NCBI GenBank assembly: GCA_903920695.1
Contig: CAIXNB010000175.1
Location: 1-64,000 of the forward strand
Reading direction: 5' to 3'
Source of the DNA: an uncultured beta proteobacterium
Lineage (GTDB): Bacteria > Pseudomonadota > Gammaproteobacteria > Burkholderiales > Burkholderiaceae_C
DNA length: 64,000 bases
Part shown: piece after piece, positions 20,273 through 29,960 of the stretch
Numbering within the stretch: position 1 is the stretch's first letter
Layout: each line of letters opens with the position of its first letter
The notes under the pieces: generated by a model
The model's database searches: none
What the model was told of the DNA's origin: nothing
Seen by the model: only the letters and a program-made list of their open reading frames with translations
Program-made: the position numbers and the translations under genes

Positions 20273-21493
20273 ATGAATCCACTGCTATCCCGGCTCCAGC
20301 CTTATCCCTTCGAGCGCCTGCGCCAACTTTTTGCCGGTGTCACCCCCAATCCAGCCCTGCAAGCGATCAGCTTGGGCATGGGTGAGCCCAAGCACGCCAC
20401 GCCGGCCTTCATCCGAGAGGCCATGATGGCATCCGTCATGGCCACGCCGAGCGGCCTGGCGTCCTACCCCGCCACCGCCGGTGAACCGCGCCTGCGCCAG
20501 GCCTGCAGCGACTGGCTCAAGCTGCGCTACGGCCTGGACGTGAACCCGGCCACGCAAGTGCTGCCGGTCAACGGCTCACGCGAAGCCCTGTTTGCCCTCA
20601 CGCAAACCATCATCGATCCCGCACCCGCAGGCCGCGACGCGGCGCTCGCGCCAGTGGTTGTGTGCCCCAATCCGTTCTACCAGATCTACGAGGGCGCAGC
20701 CTTACTGGCCGGGGCCGAGCCCTACTTCGTGCCCAGTGACGCGGCGCGCAATTTCGCGCAGGACTGGGACAGCGTGCCAGCGTCGATCTGGGAGCGCACC
20801 CAACTGCTGATCACCTGCTCGCCGGGCAACCCGACCGGCGCCGTGATGCCCTTGTCAGAATGGGAAAAGCTGTTTGCCCTGAGCGACCGCTACGGCTTTG
20901 TCATCGCCTCCGACGAGTGCTATAGCGAGATTTACTTCCGCGACGAGCCGCCGCTCGGTGGCATGGAGGCGGCAGCGCGCCTGGGCCGCAGCGACTTCCG
21001 CAAGCTGGTGTCGCTCACCAGCCTGTCCAAGCGCAGCAATGTGCCGGGCATGCGCAGCGGTTTTGTCGCGGGTGACGCCGCGCTCATCAAGCAGTTCCTG
21101 CTGTATCGCACCTACCACGGCAGCGCCATGAGCCCGGTGGTACAGGCGGCCAGCATTGCGGCCTGGGGCGACGAGCAGCACGTGATTGAAAACCGCGCCC
21201 TGTATCGCGATAAATTCGCCCAGGTCACACCTTTGATTGCCGGGGTGCTGGACGTGGCCTTGCCCGACGCCGGCTTTTACCTGTGGGCCAAAGTCAAGGG
21301 CAATGACACCGAGTTCGCACGAGAATTGTTCACTCTTTACAATGTGACCGTATTACCGGGTACTTTCCTGGCCCGTGACGGGCAAGGCGTCAACCCGGGC
21401 GCGCAGCGGATCCGCATGGCCCTGGTGGCCGAAACCGCCGAATGCGTCGAAGCGGCCCAGCGCATTGTCCAATTTGTCAAATCCAGAACCTGA
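20273..21493 (+). CDS. dapC: Succinyldiaminopimelate transaminase
   Basis: PLP-dependent aminotransferase of the lysine/diaminopimelate pathway (succinyl branch). The 406-residue protein starts [19 protein letters not shown], as in Bordetella-type DapC, and shows the fold-I motifs SPGNPTGAV (Asn for PLP), SDECYSEIY and the PLP Lys in [15 protein letters not shown]. It is followed by dapD, with dapE nearby, in the expected pathway order. Confidence 0.94.
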   Translation: MNPLLSRLQPYPFERLRQLFAGVTPNPALQAISLGMGEPKHATPAFIREAMMASVMATPSGLASYPATAGEPRLRQACSDWLKLRYGLDVNPATQVLPVNGSREALFALTQTIIDPAPAGRDAALAPVVVCPNPFYQIYEGAALLAGAEPYFVPSDAARNFAQDWDSVPASIWERTQLLITCSPGNPTGAVMPLSEWEKLFALSDRYGFVIASDECYSEIYFRDEPPLGGMEAAARLGRSDFRKLVSLTSLSKRSNVPGMRSGFVAGDAALIKQFLLYRTYHGSAMSPVVQAASIAAWGDEQHVIENRALYRDKFAQVTPLIAGVLDVALPDAGFYLWAKVKGNDTEFARELFTLYNVTVLPGTFLARDGQGVNPGAQRIRMALVAETAECVEAAQRIVQFVKSRT

Positions 21494-21546
21494 AACCTTG
21501 CGCGACAGCGCTTCAACACTGTGCGCCACCGATTAGAAAGAAGACC

Positions 21547-22371
21547 ATGACCCAACAACTGCAAACCATCCTCGACGCCGCCTGGGAAAACCGCGCCAGC
21601 ATCTCCGCCAAGTCCGCGCCCAGCGACGTGATTGAAGCGGTCGAACACGTGATCAGTCAACTCAACTCGGGTCAGTTGCGCGTTGCCACACGCGAAGCGG
21701 TGGGCCGCTGGACTACGCACCAATGGATCAAAAAGGCGGTACTGCTGAGCTTTCGCCTGAAGGACAACGCCATCATGCGCGCCGGCGACCTCGGCTTCTA
21801 CGACAAGGTGCCGACCAAATTTGCCGGCATGGACGACGAGGCCATGCGCGCCACCGGCGTGCGCGTGGTGCCGCCTGCGGTGGCGCGCCGCGGCAGCTTC
21901 ATCGGCAAGGGCGTCGTGCTGATGCCGTCCTATGTCAACATCGGCGCCTATGTCGATGAAGGCACGATGGTCGACACCTGGGCCACCGTGGGCTCGTGCG
22001 CGCAGATCGGCAAGAACGTGCACCTGAGCGGCGGCGTCGGCATCGGCGGTGTGCTGGAGCCGATGCAGGCTGGCCCGACCATCATCGAAGACAACTGCTT
22101 CATCGGCGCGCGCTCGGAAGTGGTCGAAGGCGTGATCGTGGAAGAGAACTCAGTCATCTCAATGGGCGTGTATCTCGGCCAGAGCACGCCGATCTATGAC
22201 CGTGCCAGCGACAGCGTCAGCTACGGCCGCATTCCGAGCGGATCGGTCGTCATCAGCGGCACCCTGCCCAAGAACGACGGCAAGTACAGCCTGTACGCGG
22301 CCATCATCGTCAAGCGCGTCGACGCCCAGACCCGGGCCAAGACCAGCCTGAACGACCTGCTACGCGACTGA
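21547..22371 (+). CDS. dapD: Tetrahydrodipicolinate N-succinyltransferase
   Basis: Catalyses succinylation of tetrahydrodipicolinate. The 274-residue protein begins [18 protein letters not shown] and has the left-handed beta-helix hexapeptide repeats ([19 protein letters not shown]..., [27 protein letters not shown]) of this family. The start is the first ATG after the dapC stop; a longer open frame overlaps dapC but is not coding. The gene is 53 bases after dapC. Confidence 0.96.
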   Translation: MTQQLQTILDAAWENRASISAKSAPSDVIEAVEHVISQLNSGQLRVATREAVGRWTTHQWIKKAVLLSFRLKDNAIMRAGDLGFYDKVPTKFAGMDDEAMRATGVRVVPPAVARRGSFIGKGVVLMPSYVNIGAYVDEGTMVDTWATVGSCAQIGKNVHLSGGVGIGGVLEPMQAGPTIIEDNCFIGARSEVVEGVIVEENSVISMGVYLGQSTPIYDRASDSVSYGRIPSGSVVISGTLPKNDGKYSLYAAIIVKRVDAQTRAKTSLNDLLRD

Positions 22372-22391
22372 GCACAGCACAAGGCGCAATC

Positions 22392-23555
22392 ATGGCAGAC
22401 ATTGAAAACTCGGGAACAATGGAGCGCATTCTTCGCCTGATGAGCGAGAAAAAAGCCTCCGACGTCTACCTGTCGGCCCAGTCGCCGGTGCTGATCCGGA
22501 TCAACGGCGTTTGCCTGCCGATCAACAACCAGGTGCTGCCGCCCGAAGCGCCACGCCAGTTGCTCAGCGAGATCCTGCCGCCCGAACGGATTGAGGAACT
22601 GGAGCGGACCAATGAACTCAACATGGCCTGGGGCTTGGGCGGCGTCGGCCGCTTTCGCATCAGCGCAATGCGCCAGCGCGGCTCGCTGGCCGCGGTGATC
22701 CGCTTTATCTCGGTCGAGATCCCAACGCTGACCACGCTGTGCGTGCCCCCGGTCCTGAGCCAGCTGGTGATGGAGAAGCGCGGCCTGCTGCTGATGGTTG
22801 GCGCCACGGGAACGGGCAAAAGCACGACCCTGGCCTCAATGCTCAACCACCGCAACGAAAACTCGGCCGGGCACATCCTGACGATCGAGGAGCCGATCGA
22901 GTTCCTGTTCCGCAACAAACGCTCAGTGGTCAATCAGCGCGAAGTCGGCATCGATACCGAATCGGCTGAGATCGCCCTCAAGAACGCCTTGCGCCAGGCT
23001 CCGGACGTGATCCAGATCGGCGAAATCCGCGACCGTCAGACCATGTCAGCGGCACTGGCCTACGCCCAGTCCGGGCACCTGTGCCTGGCCACCATGCACG
23101 CCAACAACAGCTACCAGGCCTTGAACCGCATCCTGAGTTTTTACCCGGTCGAGGTGCGCCCGACCATGCTCGGCGACCTCGCTGCCGCCCTGCGCGCCGT
23201 CGTGTCGCAGCGACTGTTGCGCACCAAGGCGGGTGCGCGCACGCCCGCTGTCGAGATCCTGCTCAACACCAAGCTGATCTCCGAGCTGATTGAAAAAGGC
23301 GACTTCTCGGGCCTCAAGGATGCCATGGAAAAATCCATGACCGAGGGCAGCCAGACCTTTGAGCAGGACATTGCACGCCTGATCACCGATGGCATCATCG
23401 AGCGCCAGGAAGGCCTGGCCAATGCCGACTCGCCGACCAACCTGTTGTGGCGGCTGCAAAACGACTTCAAGGCCCACCCCAAGGCACAGGAAGAAGCCGA
23501 AGACCGGGACGATCAGCCCTCTTTCACCGAAATCACGCTGGACGTCAACCATTGA
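22392..23555 (+). CDS. PilT/PilU-family pilus retraction ATPase
   Basis: A hexameric secretion/retraction ATPase of 387 residues. It has the N-terminal PAS-like region typical of PilT/PilU ([19 protein letters not shown]), Walker [10 protein letters not shown] (about residue 138), the Asp box TIEEPIEF, Walker B IQIGEIRD and the His box ATMHANN. Its long acidic C-terminal tail is closer to PilU than to PilT. It sits inside the dap operon, 20 bases after dapD and 7 before dapE. The pilus operon at 29-44 kb has no retraction ATPase of its own, so this protein could serve that or another type IV pilus. Confidence 0.9.
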   Translation: MADIENSGTMERILRLMSEKKASDVYLSAQSPVLIRINGVCLPINNQVLPPEAPRQLLSEILPPERIEELERTNELNMAWGLGGVGRFRISAMRQRGSLAAVIRFISVEIPTLTTLCVPPVLSQLVMEKRGLLLMVGATGTGKSTTLASMLNHRNENSAGHILTIEEPIEFLFRNKRSVVNQREVGIDTESAEIALKNALRQAPDVIQIGEIRDRQTMSAALAYAQSGHLCLATMHANNSYQALNRILSFYPVEVRPTMLGDLAAALRAVVSQRLLRTKAGARTPAVEILLNTKLISELIEKGDFSGLKDAMEKSMTEGSQTFEQDIARLITDGIIERQEGLANADSPTNLLWRLQNDFKAHPKAQEEAEDRDDQPSFTEITLDVNH

Positions 23556-23562
23556 CCACGAC

Positions 23563-24729
23563 ATGCTGACAAGCCGCACGCTAGACCTGGCGCAACAACT
23601 GATTGCCCGCCCTTCCCTGACACCCGACGACGCACGGTGCCAGGCGCTCATCATCGAACGCCTCACTGCGCTGGGCTTTGTCTGCGAAACCATCGTCAGC
23701 GGACCGGTCGACTTTCGCGTCACCAACCTGTGGGCCAAGCGGCCTGCGCTCACGGACGCAGCTGCGCTGCTGGTGTTTGCCGGCCATACCGACGTCGTGC
23801 CAACCGGCCCGCTCGATCAATGGCAGAGCGACCCGTTCACGCCAACCGTGCGCGACGGCCGGCTCTACGGGCGCGGCGCCAGCGACATGAAGATCTCGAT
23901 CGCGGCCTTCATCGTCGCGCTAGAAGAGTTTCTGGCCGCCACGCCAGCGCCGGCGCTCTCGATCGCCCTGCTACTGACCAGCGACGAAGAAGGCCCGGCC
24001 AACGACGGCACGGTCGTGGTCTGCCAGGCGCTCGAACAACGCGGCGAAAGGCTCGACTACTGCATCGTCGGCGAACCGACGGCACTCAATCGCAGTGGCG
24101 ACATGATCAAGAACGGACGCCGCGGCACCCTGAGCGGCCGCCTCACGGTCAAGGGTGTGCAAGGCCATATCGCCTATCCGCAACTGGCAAAGAATCCGAT
24201 CCACCTGCTGGCACCGGCCTTGGCGGAACTGGTCACCATCGAATGGGACCAGGGCAACGCCTTTTTCCCGCCAACCTCGTGGCAGGTCAGCAACATCCAC
24301 GGCGGCACTGGCGCCAGCAACGTGATCCCGGGCAGCGTGGTGCTGGATTTCAACTTCCGCTTCTGCACCGAGTCGACGCCGCAGGCGCTCAAGTCACGCC
24401 TGCAAGCCGTGCTGGAGCGCCATGGCCTTGACTTCGAACTGACGTGGGTACTTGGTGGCGAGCCCTTTCTCACCACACCGGGCACGCTGGTGCAAGCCGT
24501 CGCCAGCGCCATCCGGACCGCAACCGGTATCGAAACCGCACTCTCCACCACCGGCGGCACCAGCGACGGGCGTTTTATCGCCCGGATTTGCCCGCAGGTG
24601 ATCGAACTCGGCCCCCCCAACGCCAGCATCCACAAGATCAATGAATACGTGGAACTGGCCGACATCGAGCCACTCACAGCCATTTACCGCGGCGTGCTGG
24701 AAAACCTCAATGCGCAAGTGAAGCCATGA
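23563..24729 (+). CDS. dapE: Succinyl-diaminopimelate desuccinylase
   Basis: Zinc metallopeptidase that hydrolyses succinyl-LL-diaminopimelate. The 388-residue M20-family protein has [11 protein letters not shown] (metal His, about residue 70), [14 protein letters not shown] (metal Asp), TSDEEGPA (catalytic Glu) and [11 protein letters not shown]. The start [13 protein letters not shown] is 7 bases after the PilU-like gene. Its stop overlaps the prmB start in ATGA (24726-24729). Confidence 0.96.
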   Translation: MLTSRTLDLAQQLIARPSLTPDDARCQALIIERLTALGFVCETIVSGPVDFRVTNLWAKRPALTDAAALLVFAGHTDVVPTGPLDQWQSDPFTPTVRDGRLYGRGASDMKISIAAFIVALEEFLAATPAPALSIALLLTSDEEGPANDGTVVVCQALEQRGERLDYCIVGEPTALNRSGDMIKNGRRGTLSGRLTVKGVQGHIAYPQLAKNPIHLLAPALAELVTIEWDQGNAFFPPTSWQVSNIHGGTGASNVIPGSVVLDFNFRFCTESTPQALKSRLQAVLERHGLDFELTWVLGGEPFLTTPGTLVQAVASAIRTATGIETALSTTGGTSDGRFIARICPQVIELGPPNASIHKINEYVELADIEPLTAIYRGVLENLNAQVKP

Positions 24730-25697
24730 CTGTTCTTGAACTGATAGAAGCGGGCGCGGCTCAGCTCACCGATGCTGGCGTGGTCTTTGGCCACGGCACG
24801 CGCAACGCCTTCGATGAGGCGGCCTGGCTGGTGCTATGGCAACTTGGTTTGCCACTCGATAGTGCGCTTGAGGGTCCGGACTCCATCGCCAGCCGGCAAG
24901 CCAGCGCCGCGCAGCAGGCACAGATCACAGCCCTGTTCGCGGAAAGAATCCAGACCCGCAAGCCGGCGGCCTACCTGACGCGCGAAGCCTGGCTGCAAGG
25001 CCAGGCCTTTTATGTCGATGAGCGCGCCATCGTGCCGCGTTCGCTGATTGCCGAACTGCTGGTTGACGGCGCCATCGATCCCTGGCTCAGCGCGGCGACG
25101 CGCGAGGTGCTCGACCTCTGCACCGGCAACGCCAGCCTGGCGGTGTTGGCGGCGCTGAGCTACCCGGAAGTACGCGTCGACGCCTGTGACCTCTCGGCCG
25201 ACGCACTGGCCGTGGCGCGCATCAACGTTGACACGTATGCATTGCAAGAACGCATCCGTCTGTTCGAGTCCGATGGTTTGACCAGCGTCCACGGCCCCTA
25301 CGACCTGATCCTGTGCAACCCGCCCTACGTCAACGCGCAGAGCATGGCGGCATTGCCCCCTGAATACCTGGCCGAACCGGCACTGGCGCTCGATGGCAAC
25401 CGCGCGGGTGGCAGCGACGGCATGGACTTCATCCGTCAGTTGCTGCGGGATGCGCCGCAGCACATGACGGAACAAGCCGTACTGGTGCTCGAAATCGGCA
25501 ACGAGCGCGGCCACTTCGAAGCGGCCTTTCCCGCACTGGAAGCCATCTGGCTGGAGACCAGCGCCGGCGAAGACCAGGTGCTGCTGCTGACGCGTGAGGC
25601 GCTGCTGGCGGGTGGACTCGTCATTGCGGGCTCCGACCCGCAATCCATGGATGCCCCCGGATCGGAGTCCGGGGCAGGCTCCGCAAGTCCGGGATGA
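24726..25697 (+). CDS. prmB: Ribosomal protein L3 glutamine methyltransferase, with a repeat-encoded C-terminus
   Basis: SAM-dependent N5-glutamine methyltransferase acting on ribosomal protein L3. It has the motif I-like region [16 protein letters not shown] and the catalytic NPPY (in [10 protein letters not shown]), with the PrmB N-terminal helical domain before it. Length is 323 residues. The family normally ends soon after the LLLTREAL strand; here about 25-30 further residues are encoded within a palindromic repeat (25617-25697). The start overlaps the dapE stop by four bases. Confidence is high for function; the tail is probably non-functional. Confidence 0.92.
   Translation: MTVLELIEAGAAQLTDAGVVFGHGTRNAFDEAAWLVLWQLGLPLDSALEGPDSIASRQASAAQQAQITALFAERIQTRKPAAYLTREAWLQGQAFYVDERAIVPRSLIAELLVDGAIDPWLSAATREVLDLCTGNASLAVLAALSYPEVRVDACDLSADALAVARINVDTYALQERIRLFESDGLTSVHGPYDLILCNPPYVNAQSMAALPPEYLAEPALALDGNRAGGSDGMDFIRQLLRDAPQHMTEQAVLVLEIGNERGHFEAAFPALEAIWLETSAGEDQVLLLTREALLAGGLVIAGSDPQSMDAPGSESGAGSASPG
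25621..25697. repeat. Double-hairpin palindromic repeat overlapping the prmB 3' end
   Basis: Two tandem perfect hairpins: ATTGCGGG (25623-25630) with CCCGCAAT (25637-25644), and CCCCGGA (25655-25661) with TCCGGGG (25668-25674). The style resembles widespread intergenic palindromic elements of proteobacteria. The prmB frame reads through it. Confidence 0.75.
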
Positions 25698-25772
25698 CAA
25701 AACCATGTGTCATCGTATCCCGAAGTGTTATTGCCGCCCCGAATTATTCCCATATCAACCTGATCGACTCCC

Positions 25773-27728
25773 TTGATTACTCTTAAAAATGTCACCCTGC
25801 GCCGCGGCGTCAAGGTGTTGCTTGACGGCGCCACCGTCACCCTCAATCCGGGTGAAAAAGTCGGCCTGGTCGGGCGCAACGGGGCCGGCAAGTCTTCGCT
25901 GTTCGCCCTCTTCAACGGCACGCTGCACGAGGACGCTGGCGAATACAGTATTCCAGCACAGTGGCGCATGGGCCAGGTGGCGCAGGACATGCCCGAGACC
26001 GAGCAGAGCGCCACCGATTTTGTCGTCGAAGGTGACACCACGCTGCTGGCGGCGCAGCAGGAAGTCACGGCCGCCGAAGCGACGGAAGACTACGACCGCA
26101 TGGCGCACGCCTACATGGCCTTGCACGACGCTGGCTCGCATGACGCGCCGGCGCGCGCCCAAGCGCTGATCCTGGGGCTCGGCTTCAAGACCACTGAACT
26201 GACGAACCCGGTCAACAGTTTCTCAGGCGGCTGGCGCATGCGGCTGCAACTGGCGCGCGCGCTGATGTGCCCGTCGGACCTGTTGCTGCTTGACGAGCCA
26301 ACCAATCACCTGGACCTGGACGCACTGGTCTGGCTGGAAACCTGGCTCAAGAAATACGAAGGCACGATGATCGTCATCAGCCACGACCGCGAGTTTCTTG
26401 ACGCCGTGACCAACGTCACCTTGCACATCGACGCGGCCAAGCTGGTGCGCTACGGCGGCAACTACAGCAAGTTCGAGGACCTGCGCGCCGAGCAGATGGA
26501 ACTGCAGCAGAACGCCTTTGCCAAACAGCAGGACAAGATTGCGCATCTGCAGAAATTCATCGCACGTTTCAAAGCCAAGGCGAGCAAGGCCAAGCAGGCG
26601 CAAAGCCGCGTCAAGGCCCTGGACCGCATGGAGAAAATCGCGCCGCTGCTGGCCGATGCCGACTTCACCTTCGAATTCAAGGAGCCGGCCAATCTGCCCA
26701 ACCCGATGCTGTCGATGCAGGGCGTTAGCTTTGGCTATCCCGCGCCCGAAGATGCACCCGAGGGCACGCCACCCACCGTGATCGTCAACAACGTCAGCCG
26801 CTCGGTGCTGGCGGGCCAGCGCATCGGCATCCTGGGCGCCAACGGCCAGGGCAAGTCAACACTGGTCAAGACCGTGGCGCGCGCACTGCAGCCCATCGGC
26901 GGCGAAATGACCGAAGGCAAGGGCCTGAACATCGGTTACTTCGCGCAGCAGGAACTCGACGTGCTGCGCCCGGCCGACACACCGCTGGAGCACATGATCC
27001 GGCTCGCGAAAGAACTGACAGCGGCCGGCAGAATAGCCGGCCAGGCCACGCGCGAGCAGGACTTGCGCAGCTTTCTGGGCACCTTCAACTTCGGCGGCGA
27101 CATGGTCAAGCAAGCGGTCGGCAGCATGAGCGGCGGCGAGAAGGCGCGCCTGGTGTTGTGCATGATCGTCTGGCAGCGCCCGAACCTGCTGCTGCTCGAT
27201 GAGCCCACCAACCACCTCGATCTGGCCACGCGTGAAGCGCTGTCCATGGCGCTCAACGAGTTCGAAGGCACGGTGATGCTGGTCAGTCATGACCGCGCCC
27301 TGCTGCGCGCCGTCTGCGACGAATTCTGGATGGTCTCGCGCGGCGGTGTCTCGCCGTTCGACGGCGACCTCGATGACTACCAGCGCTACCTGCTCGACGA
27401 AGCCAAACGCCAGCGCGAAGCGATCAAGGAAGCCAGCAGCGCCAGCGCCAAGGCCGAACGCAAAGCCCAGGCCCAAGCGGCAGCGACGCCGACCAAAGCC
27501 AAGCCGGCGGCGCGCGGCACGCTCAAACGCCAGCTCGAAGACATCGAGGCGCGCATGGCCACGCTGCAAGGGGAAGGCGGCGCCATTGAAGCCCACCTCT
27601 GCGCCGCACCGCCGCCGGCCGACTTCGCCGAACTCGGCATGCGGCTCAAGCAGGTCAACGACGAATTGCAGGTACTGGAAGAACAGTGGCTGACGCTGTC
27701 AGACCAGCTCGAAGCCGTGACGCATTGA
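25773..27728 (+). CDS. yheS: ABC-F ATPase, YheS type
   Basis: A ribosome-associated or translation-related ABC-F protein of 651 residues with two ABC domains. Domain 1 has GRNGAGKSS (about residue 36), FSGGWRMRLQLARAL and LLDEPTNHLDLD; domain 2 has GANGQGKST (about 355), MSGGEKARL and a second LLDEPTNHLDL. A linker rich in KAKASKAKQAQ joins them and the C-terminus is a basic coiled coil, as in E. coli YheS. The apparent start is a TTG (25773, protein MITLKNVTLRRG) with no clear ribosome site; the first residues match the family, so the start is probably right. Confidence 0.93.
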   Translation: MITLKNVTLRRGVKVLLDGATVTLNPGEKVGLVGRNGAGKSSLFALFNGTLHEDAGEYSIPAQWRMGQVAQDMPETEQSATDFVVEGDTTLLAAQQEVTAAEATEDYDRMAHAYMALHDAGSHDAPARAQALILGLGFKTTELTNPVNSFSGGWRMRLQLARALMCPSDLLLLDEPTNHLDLDALVWLETWLKKYEGTMIVISHDREFLDAVTNVTLHIDAAKLVRYGGNYSKFEDLRAEQMELQQNAFAKQQDKIAHLQKFIARFKAKASKAKQAQSRVKALDRMEKIAPLLADADFTFEFKEPANLPNPMLSMQGVSFGYPAPEDAPEGTPPTVIVNNVSRSVLAGQRIGILGANGQGKSTLVKTVARALQPIGGEMTEGKGLNIGYFAQQELDVLRPADTPLEHMIRLAKELTAAGRIAGQATREQDLRSFLGTFNFGGDMVKQAVGSMSGGEKARLVLCMIVWQRPNLLLLDEPTNHLDLATREALSMALNEFEGTVMLVSHDRALLRAVCDEFWMVSRGGVSPFDGDLDDYQRYLLDEAKRQREAIKEASSASAKAERKAQAQAAATPTKAKPAARGTLKRQLEDIEARMATLQGEGGAIEAHLCAAPPPADFAELGMRLKQVNDELQVLEEQWLTLSDQLEAVTH

Positions 27729-27781
27729 CGGCAGCGCCAGGGGGCTGCATCGGCACCGACCGCCCGGCCCCGCTACCGAGC

Positions 27782-28261
27782 TCACGCAAGCGCTTGTTGT
27801 GCAATTTTGACAAGTGCGTCGCAGCCGTCCTCGATCTGGTCGAGCACTTGCTCAAAGTCCCGCTCATCGCCATAAAAGGGATCGGGAATACTCTGGTGCC
27901 TGGGCGCGCCGAGATAGGCCGAGAAATACTGCAGGCGTGATTTGTGGCTGGGCGGACAACGCATCTGCAGCACCTGCATATTGCTGGCGTCCATCGCGAG
28001 AATCAGATCAAAGCGTTCGAAATCTTCGAGCAACAGCAAGCGCGCCCTGAAAGCCGAGAGGTCATAGCCGCGGCGCGTCGCATGCTTTTGCGAGCGAATG
28101 TCGGCCGGCTCCTCGACGTTGTAGTCGTGCGTTGCAGCCGATTCGACTTTCACGCGGTCTTGCAGCCCGGCGTCGCCCAGTTTCTGGCGCAATACCGCTT
28201 CGGCCGTCGGGCTGCGGCACAGATTGTCATTGCAGACGAAGAGAATGGAATAGTGTTTCAT
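27782..28261 (-). CDS. Low-molecular-weight protein-tyrosine phosphatase
   Basis: A 159-residue phosphatase with the N-terminal P-loop VCNDNLCRSPTAEA (C-x5-R-S, about residues 10-17) and the general-acid loop IPDPFYG (about residue 127). Such enzymes dephosphorylate tyrosine kinases in capsule/EPS systems or act on small phosphoproteins. No kinase is adjacent. It is convergent with yheS and preceded by the ferredoxin gene on the same strand. Confidence 0.93.
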   Translation of the reverse strand: MKHYSILFVCNDNLCRSPTAEAVLRQKLGDAGLQDRVKVESAATHDYNVEEPADIRSQKHATRRGYDLSAFRARLLLLEDFERFDLILAMDASNMQVLQMRCPPSHKSRLQYFSAYLGAPRHQSIPDPFYGDERDFEQVLDQIEDGCDALVKIAQQALA

Positions 28262-28376
28262 GGGTCAAATTATCTGCCTTTGCCAGCGTTGCGATCCATT
28301 TCATTGACCGCTAAGGCCGGCTCTTGATCCAGGCCACGATTTCGCTTAAGGCCAAAAAATCCGAACGCCTGAATCT

Positions 28377-28607
28377 TTATGCAACATCAAGCGGTGGGAA
28401 CACCGTCCTTTCGGTCATGCTGATCACGTTGATGCAACACACTGCAGCGCACTTTGCGCAGCCACTACAAGCATCGCCATCGTGCAGCACGGAAATTTTT
28501 CGCCAGCCTTGACGTTCAAAAGAAAACAGCCCGAGATGACAGGCGGCGATACACCGTCCGCAGCCGGAGCAGCGGGTGGCATCAATGATTGGAATGCGGG
28601 CTGGCAT
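28377..28607 (-). CDS. 2[4Fe-4S] ferredoxin-like protein
   Basis: A 76-residue ferredoxin with two classical cluster motifs, CSGCGRCIAAC (about residues 13-23) and CSGCAKCAAVC (about 47-57). Cys that often complete these motifs are present. It begins MPARIPIIDATR. The frame is open further upstream but no better start is visible; no strong ribosome site. Redox partner unknown. It lies 115 bases upstream of the phosphatase gene and downstream of the pilin terminator. Confidence 0.87.
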   Translation of the reverse strand: MPARIPIIDATRCSGCGRCIAACHLGLFSFERQGWRKISVLHDGDACSGCAKCAAVCCINVISMTERTVFPPLDVA

Positions 28608-28972
28608 CGAAGCTTGTGTTGGACCTTGCGCGTCAATGATAGGGGAATGTTGCCTCGTTTCTGAGTCGATGCGCTTGGGCTCAAGCGATTGACCAACCGG
28701 AGTCGCCTCGGCTGCGCTGGCCTTGGTCTAAGCCTGAGCCCCTGCGGCACAAGTGTCAGCCAACAGGAGACATGCGGTGTTGCGCCTGAAAATGACGCCT
28801 TGGAATGAACCTGAATTTGTCATACGGACCTCACTGCCTTTTCGAATCACCCCAACAAAACCAAGGCTTCCCACACGCGGTCGCCCTCATGCAGTTGCGC
28901 TTCACTTCGCTCGCTGTGCTGAGCTTGCGGGAGGGCTTGCACCGCCAGGAGTGCGCCCAGGCGGGGCGCACG
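28608..28972. other. Intergenic stretch between the ferredoxin gene and the pilin terminator
   Basis: About 360 bases without a supported gene. It should contain the ferredoxin promoter (minus strand). An open frame on the plus strand at 28753-29172 runs through the terminator and the pilin remnant and is not credible. Confidence 0.6.
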
Positions 28973-29001
28973 AAAAAAAGGCATCCGGAGATGCCTTTTT
29001 T
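28973..29001. terminator. Bidirectional terminator after the pilin operon
   Basis: Stem GGCATC (28980-28985), loop CGGA, stem GATGCC (28990-28995), flanked by seven A on the left and six T on the right. It therefore works on both strands; on the minus strand it ends the pilin region. Confidence 0.9.
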
Positions 29002-29016
29002 CATGTGTCAGATGTC

Positions 29017-29148
29017 TTAGATCTTCTTGCAAACGGTAACCCAAGGGGCTGCCGGATGATCAACATATCTAATTGCCCCGGATACCGTATTCGTGGGAAT
29101 CGAGTTCTTGGTGGCGCTCACACCAAAGCCGTAGCGGGAATTGAAGTT
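29017..29148 (-). pseudogene. C-terminal remnant of a second type IV pilin
   Basis: After the stop codon of the intact pilin there is a further 43-codon stretch, without a start codon, that reads NFNSRYGFGVSATKNSIPTN and ends APWVTVCKKI before its stop, just ahead of the terminator. This is a typical pilin C-terminus (disulfide-type Cys, PWVTVC ending) and parallels the ending TPWTVCMQI of the intact gene. Upstream, a +1 frame reads YKATEMRNWL and could join it if one A were removed from the AAA at 29147-29149. I read it as the broken 3' part of a duplicated pilin gene. Confidence 0.7.
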
Positions 29149-29174
29149 TCAGCCAATTCCTCATCTCGGTAGCT

Positions 29175-29858
29175 TTATATTTGCATGCACACGGTCCATG
29201 GGGTGAGGGTGGCAGTTTCGTTATACGCAGTTGCCGCCGGAAGAGCCGCCACCGGCGCCAATGGTGCAGCACCAGTAGCGGCACGAAGAGTACCCACGGT
29301 GTTGCCAATGTTGCTTGCCGGCAGGGGGCCGTCAACCAGGACATCAATGGCCGCCGCCTGCTTGGTGGTCAAATTCGAAGCGCAAACGAAGGTGCCACTC
29401 AAGCCATAAACTTGTCCAGTCGCGATACCAATGGTTCCATTCGCCGCATGAGTTGGAAGCGCAGGAACCCCGACAGCGGTGGCATCGCCGGACAACAATC
29501 CGGAAGCGCGCAGCGATTGCCAGAACGACTGGTTTTCACCAGCGGCGTTTGTGAAGGTAGACCCTATCGGAGCTGCGAGGATCCCATTGGAAGCAAGAGG
29601 ACCCACAGTATTGGGCCAGCCGCGTGCATTGGTTGTCACTTGGAGTTCATCGCCTGGAATCGCCTTGTATCTGTCCACATATCCGTTGTAAGCCGCCTGG
29701 ATGGCCTTCATGTCATTGACGACACTTTTGGTTTTGGCATTCTCAATCATCTCCTGCCCCTTGAGCACGCCGCCTAGCAGCAGGCCGATGATGACCAGCA
29801 CGATTGCGATTTCAACCAGGGTGAAGCCCGATTGACGGGCAAAACTGCGATGTTTCAT
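29175..29858 (-). CDS. Type IV pilin (MSHA-like major or variant pilin)
   Basis: A 227-residue prepilin. After a short leader (MKHRSFARQSG) comes the prepilin peptidase site G|FTLVEIAIVLVIIGLLLGG with the Glu at +5. The globular part has two Cys (FVCASN and WTVCMQI), likely a disulfide at the C-terminus as in other type IV pilins. A ribosome site AGGAAAGGA precedes the start. It is the last gene of the long pilus operon, 102 bases after the histidine kinase, with a hairpin in between, and may have a promoter of its own. The highest-expressed subunit is expected here. Confidence 0.9.
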   Translation of the reverse strand: MKHRSFARQSGFTLVEIAIVLVIIGLLLGGVLKGQEMIENAKTKSVVNDMKAIQAAYNGYVDRYKAIPGDELQVTTNARGWPNTVGPLASNGILAAPIGSTFTNAAGENQSFWQSLRASGLLSGDATAVGVPALPTHAANGTIGIATGQVYGLSGTFVCASNLTTKQAAAIDVLVDGPLPASNIGNTVGTLRAATGAAPLAPVAALPAATAYNETATLTPWTVCMQI

Positions 29859-29885
29859 AAAATGATCCTTTCCTGTGAAACAGAG

Positions 29886-29935
29886 GCCAAACCCACGATC
29901 AGGTCGGTACTCATGGGTGCATTATCGGGTTTGGC
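29886..29935 (-). promoter_or_regulatory. Inverted repeat upstream of the pilin gene
   Basis: GCCAAACCC (29886-29894) and GGGTTTGGC (29927-29935) are perfect 9-base inverted repeats around a 32-base centre. It lies between the histidine kinase stop and the pilin start. It could be an mRNA stem that protects or separates the pilin transcript, or an operator. Confidence 0.5.
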
Positions 29936-29960
29936 TTGCAGAAGGGGGAGTCTGAAATTT

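Noticed and set aside
28753-29172. 139-codon plus-strand frame
   Set aside because: It runs through a strong terminator and over the pilin remnant; no recognisable product.
29859-29960. Sigma-54 promoter upstream of pilin
   Set aside because: No convincing GG-N10-GC element with the usual TGGCAC/TTGC context was found.
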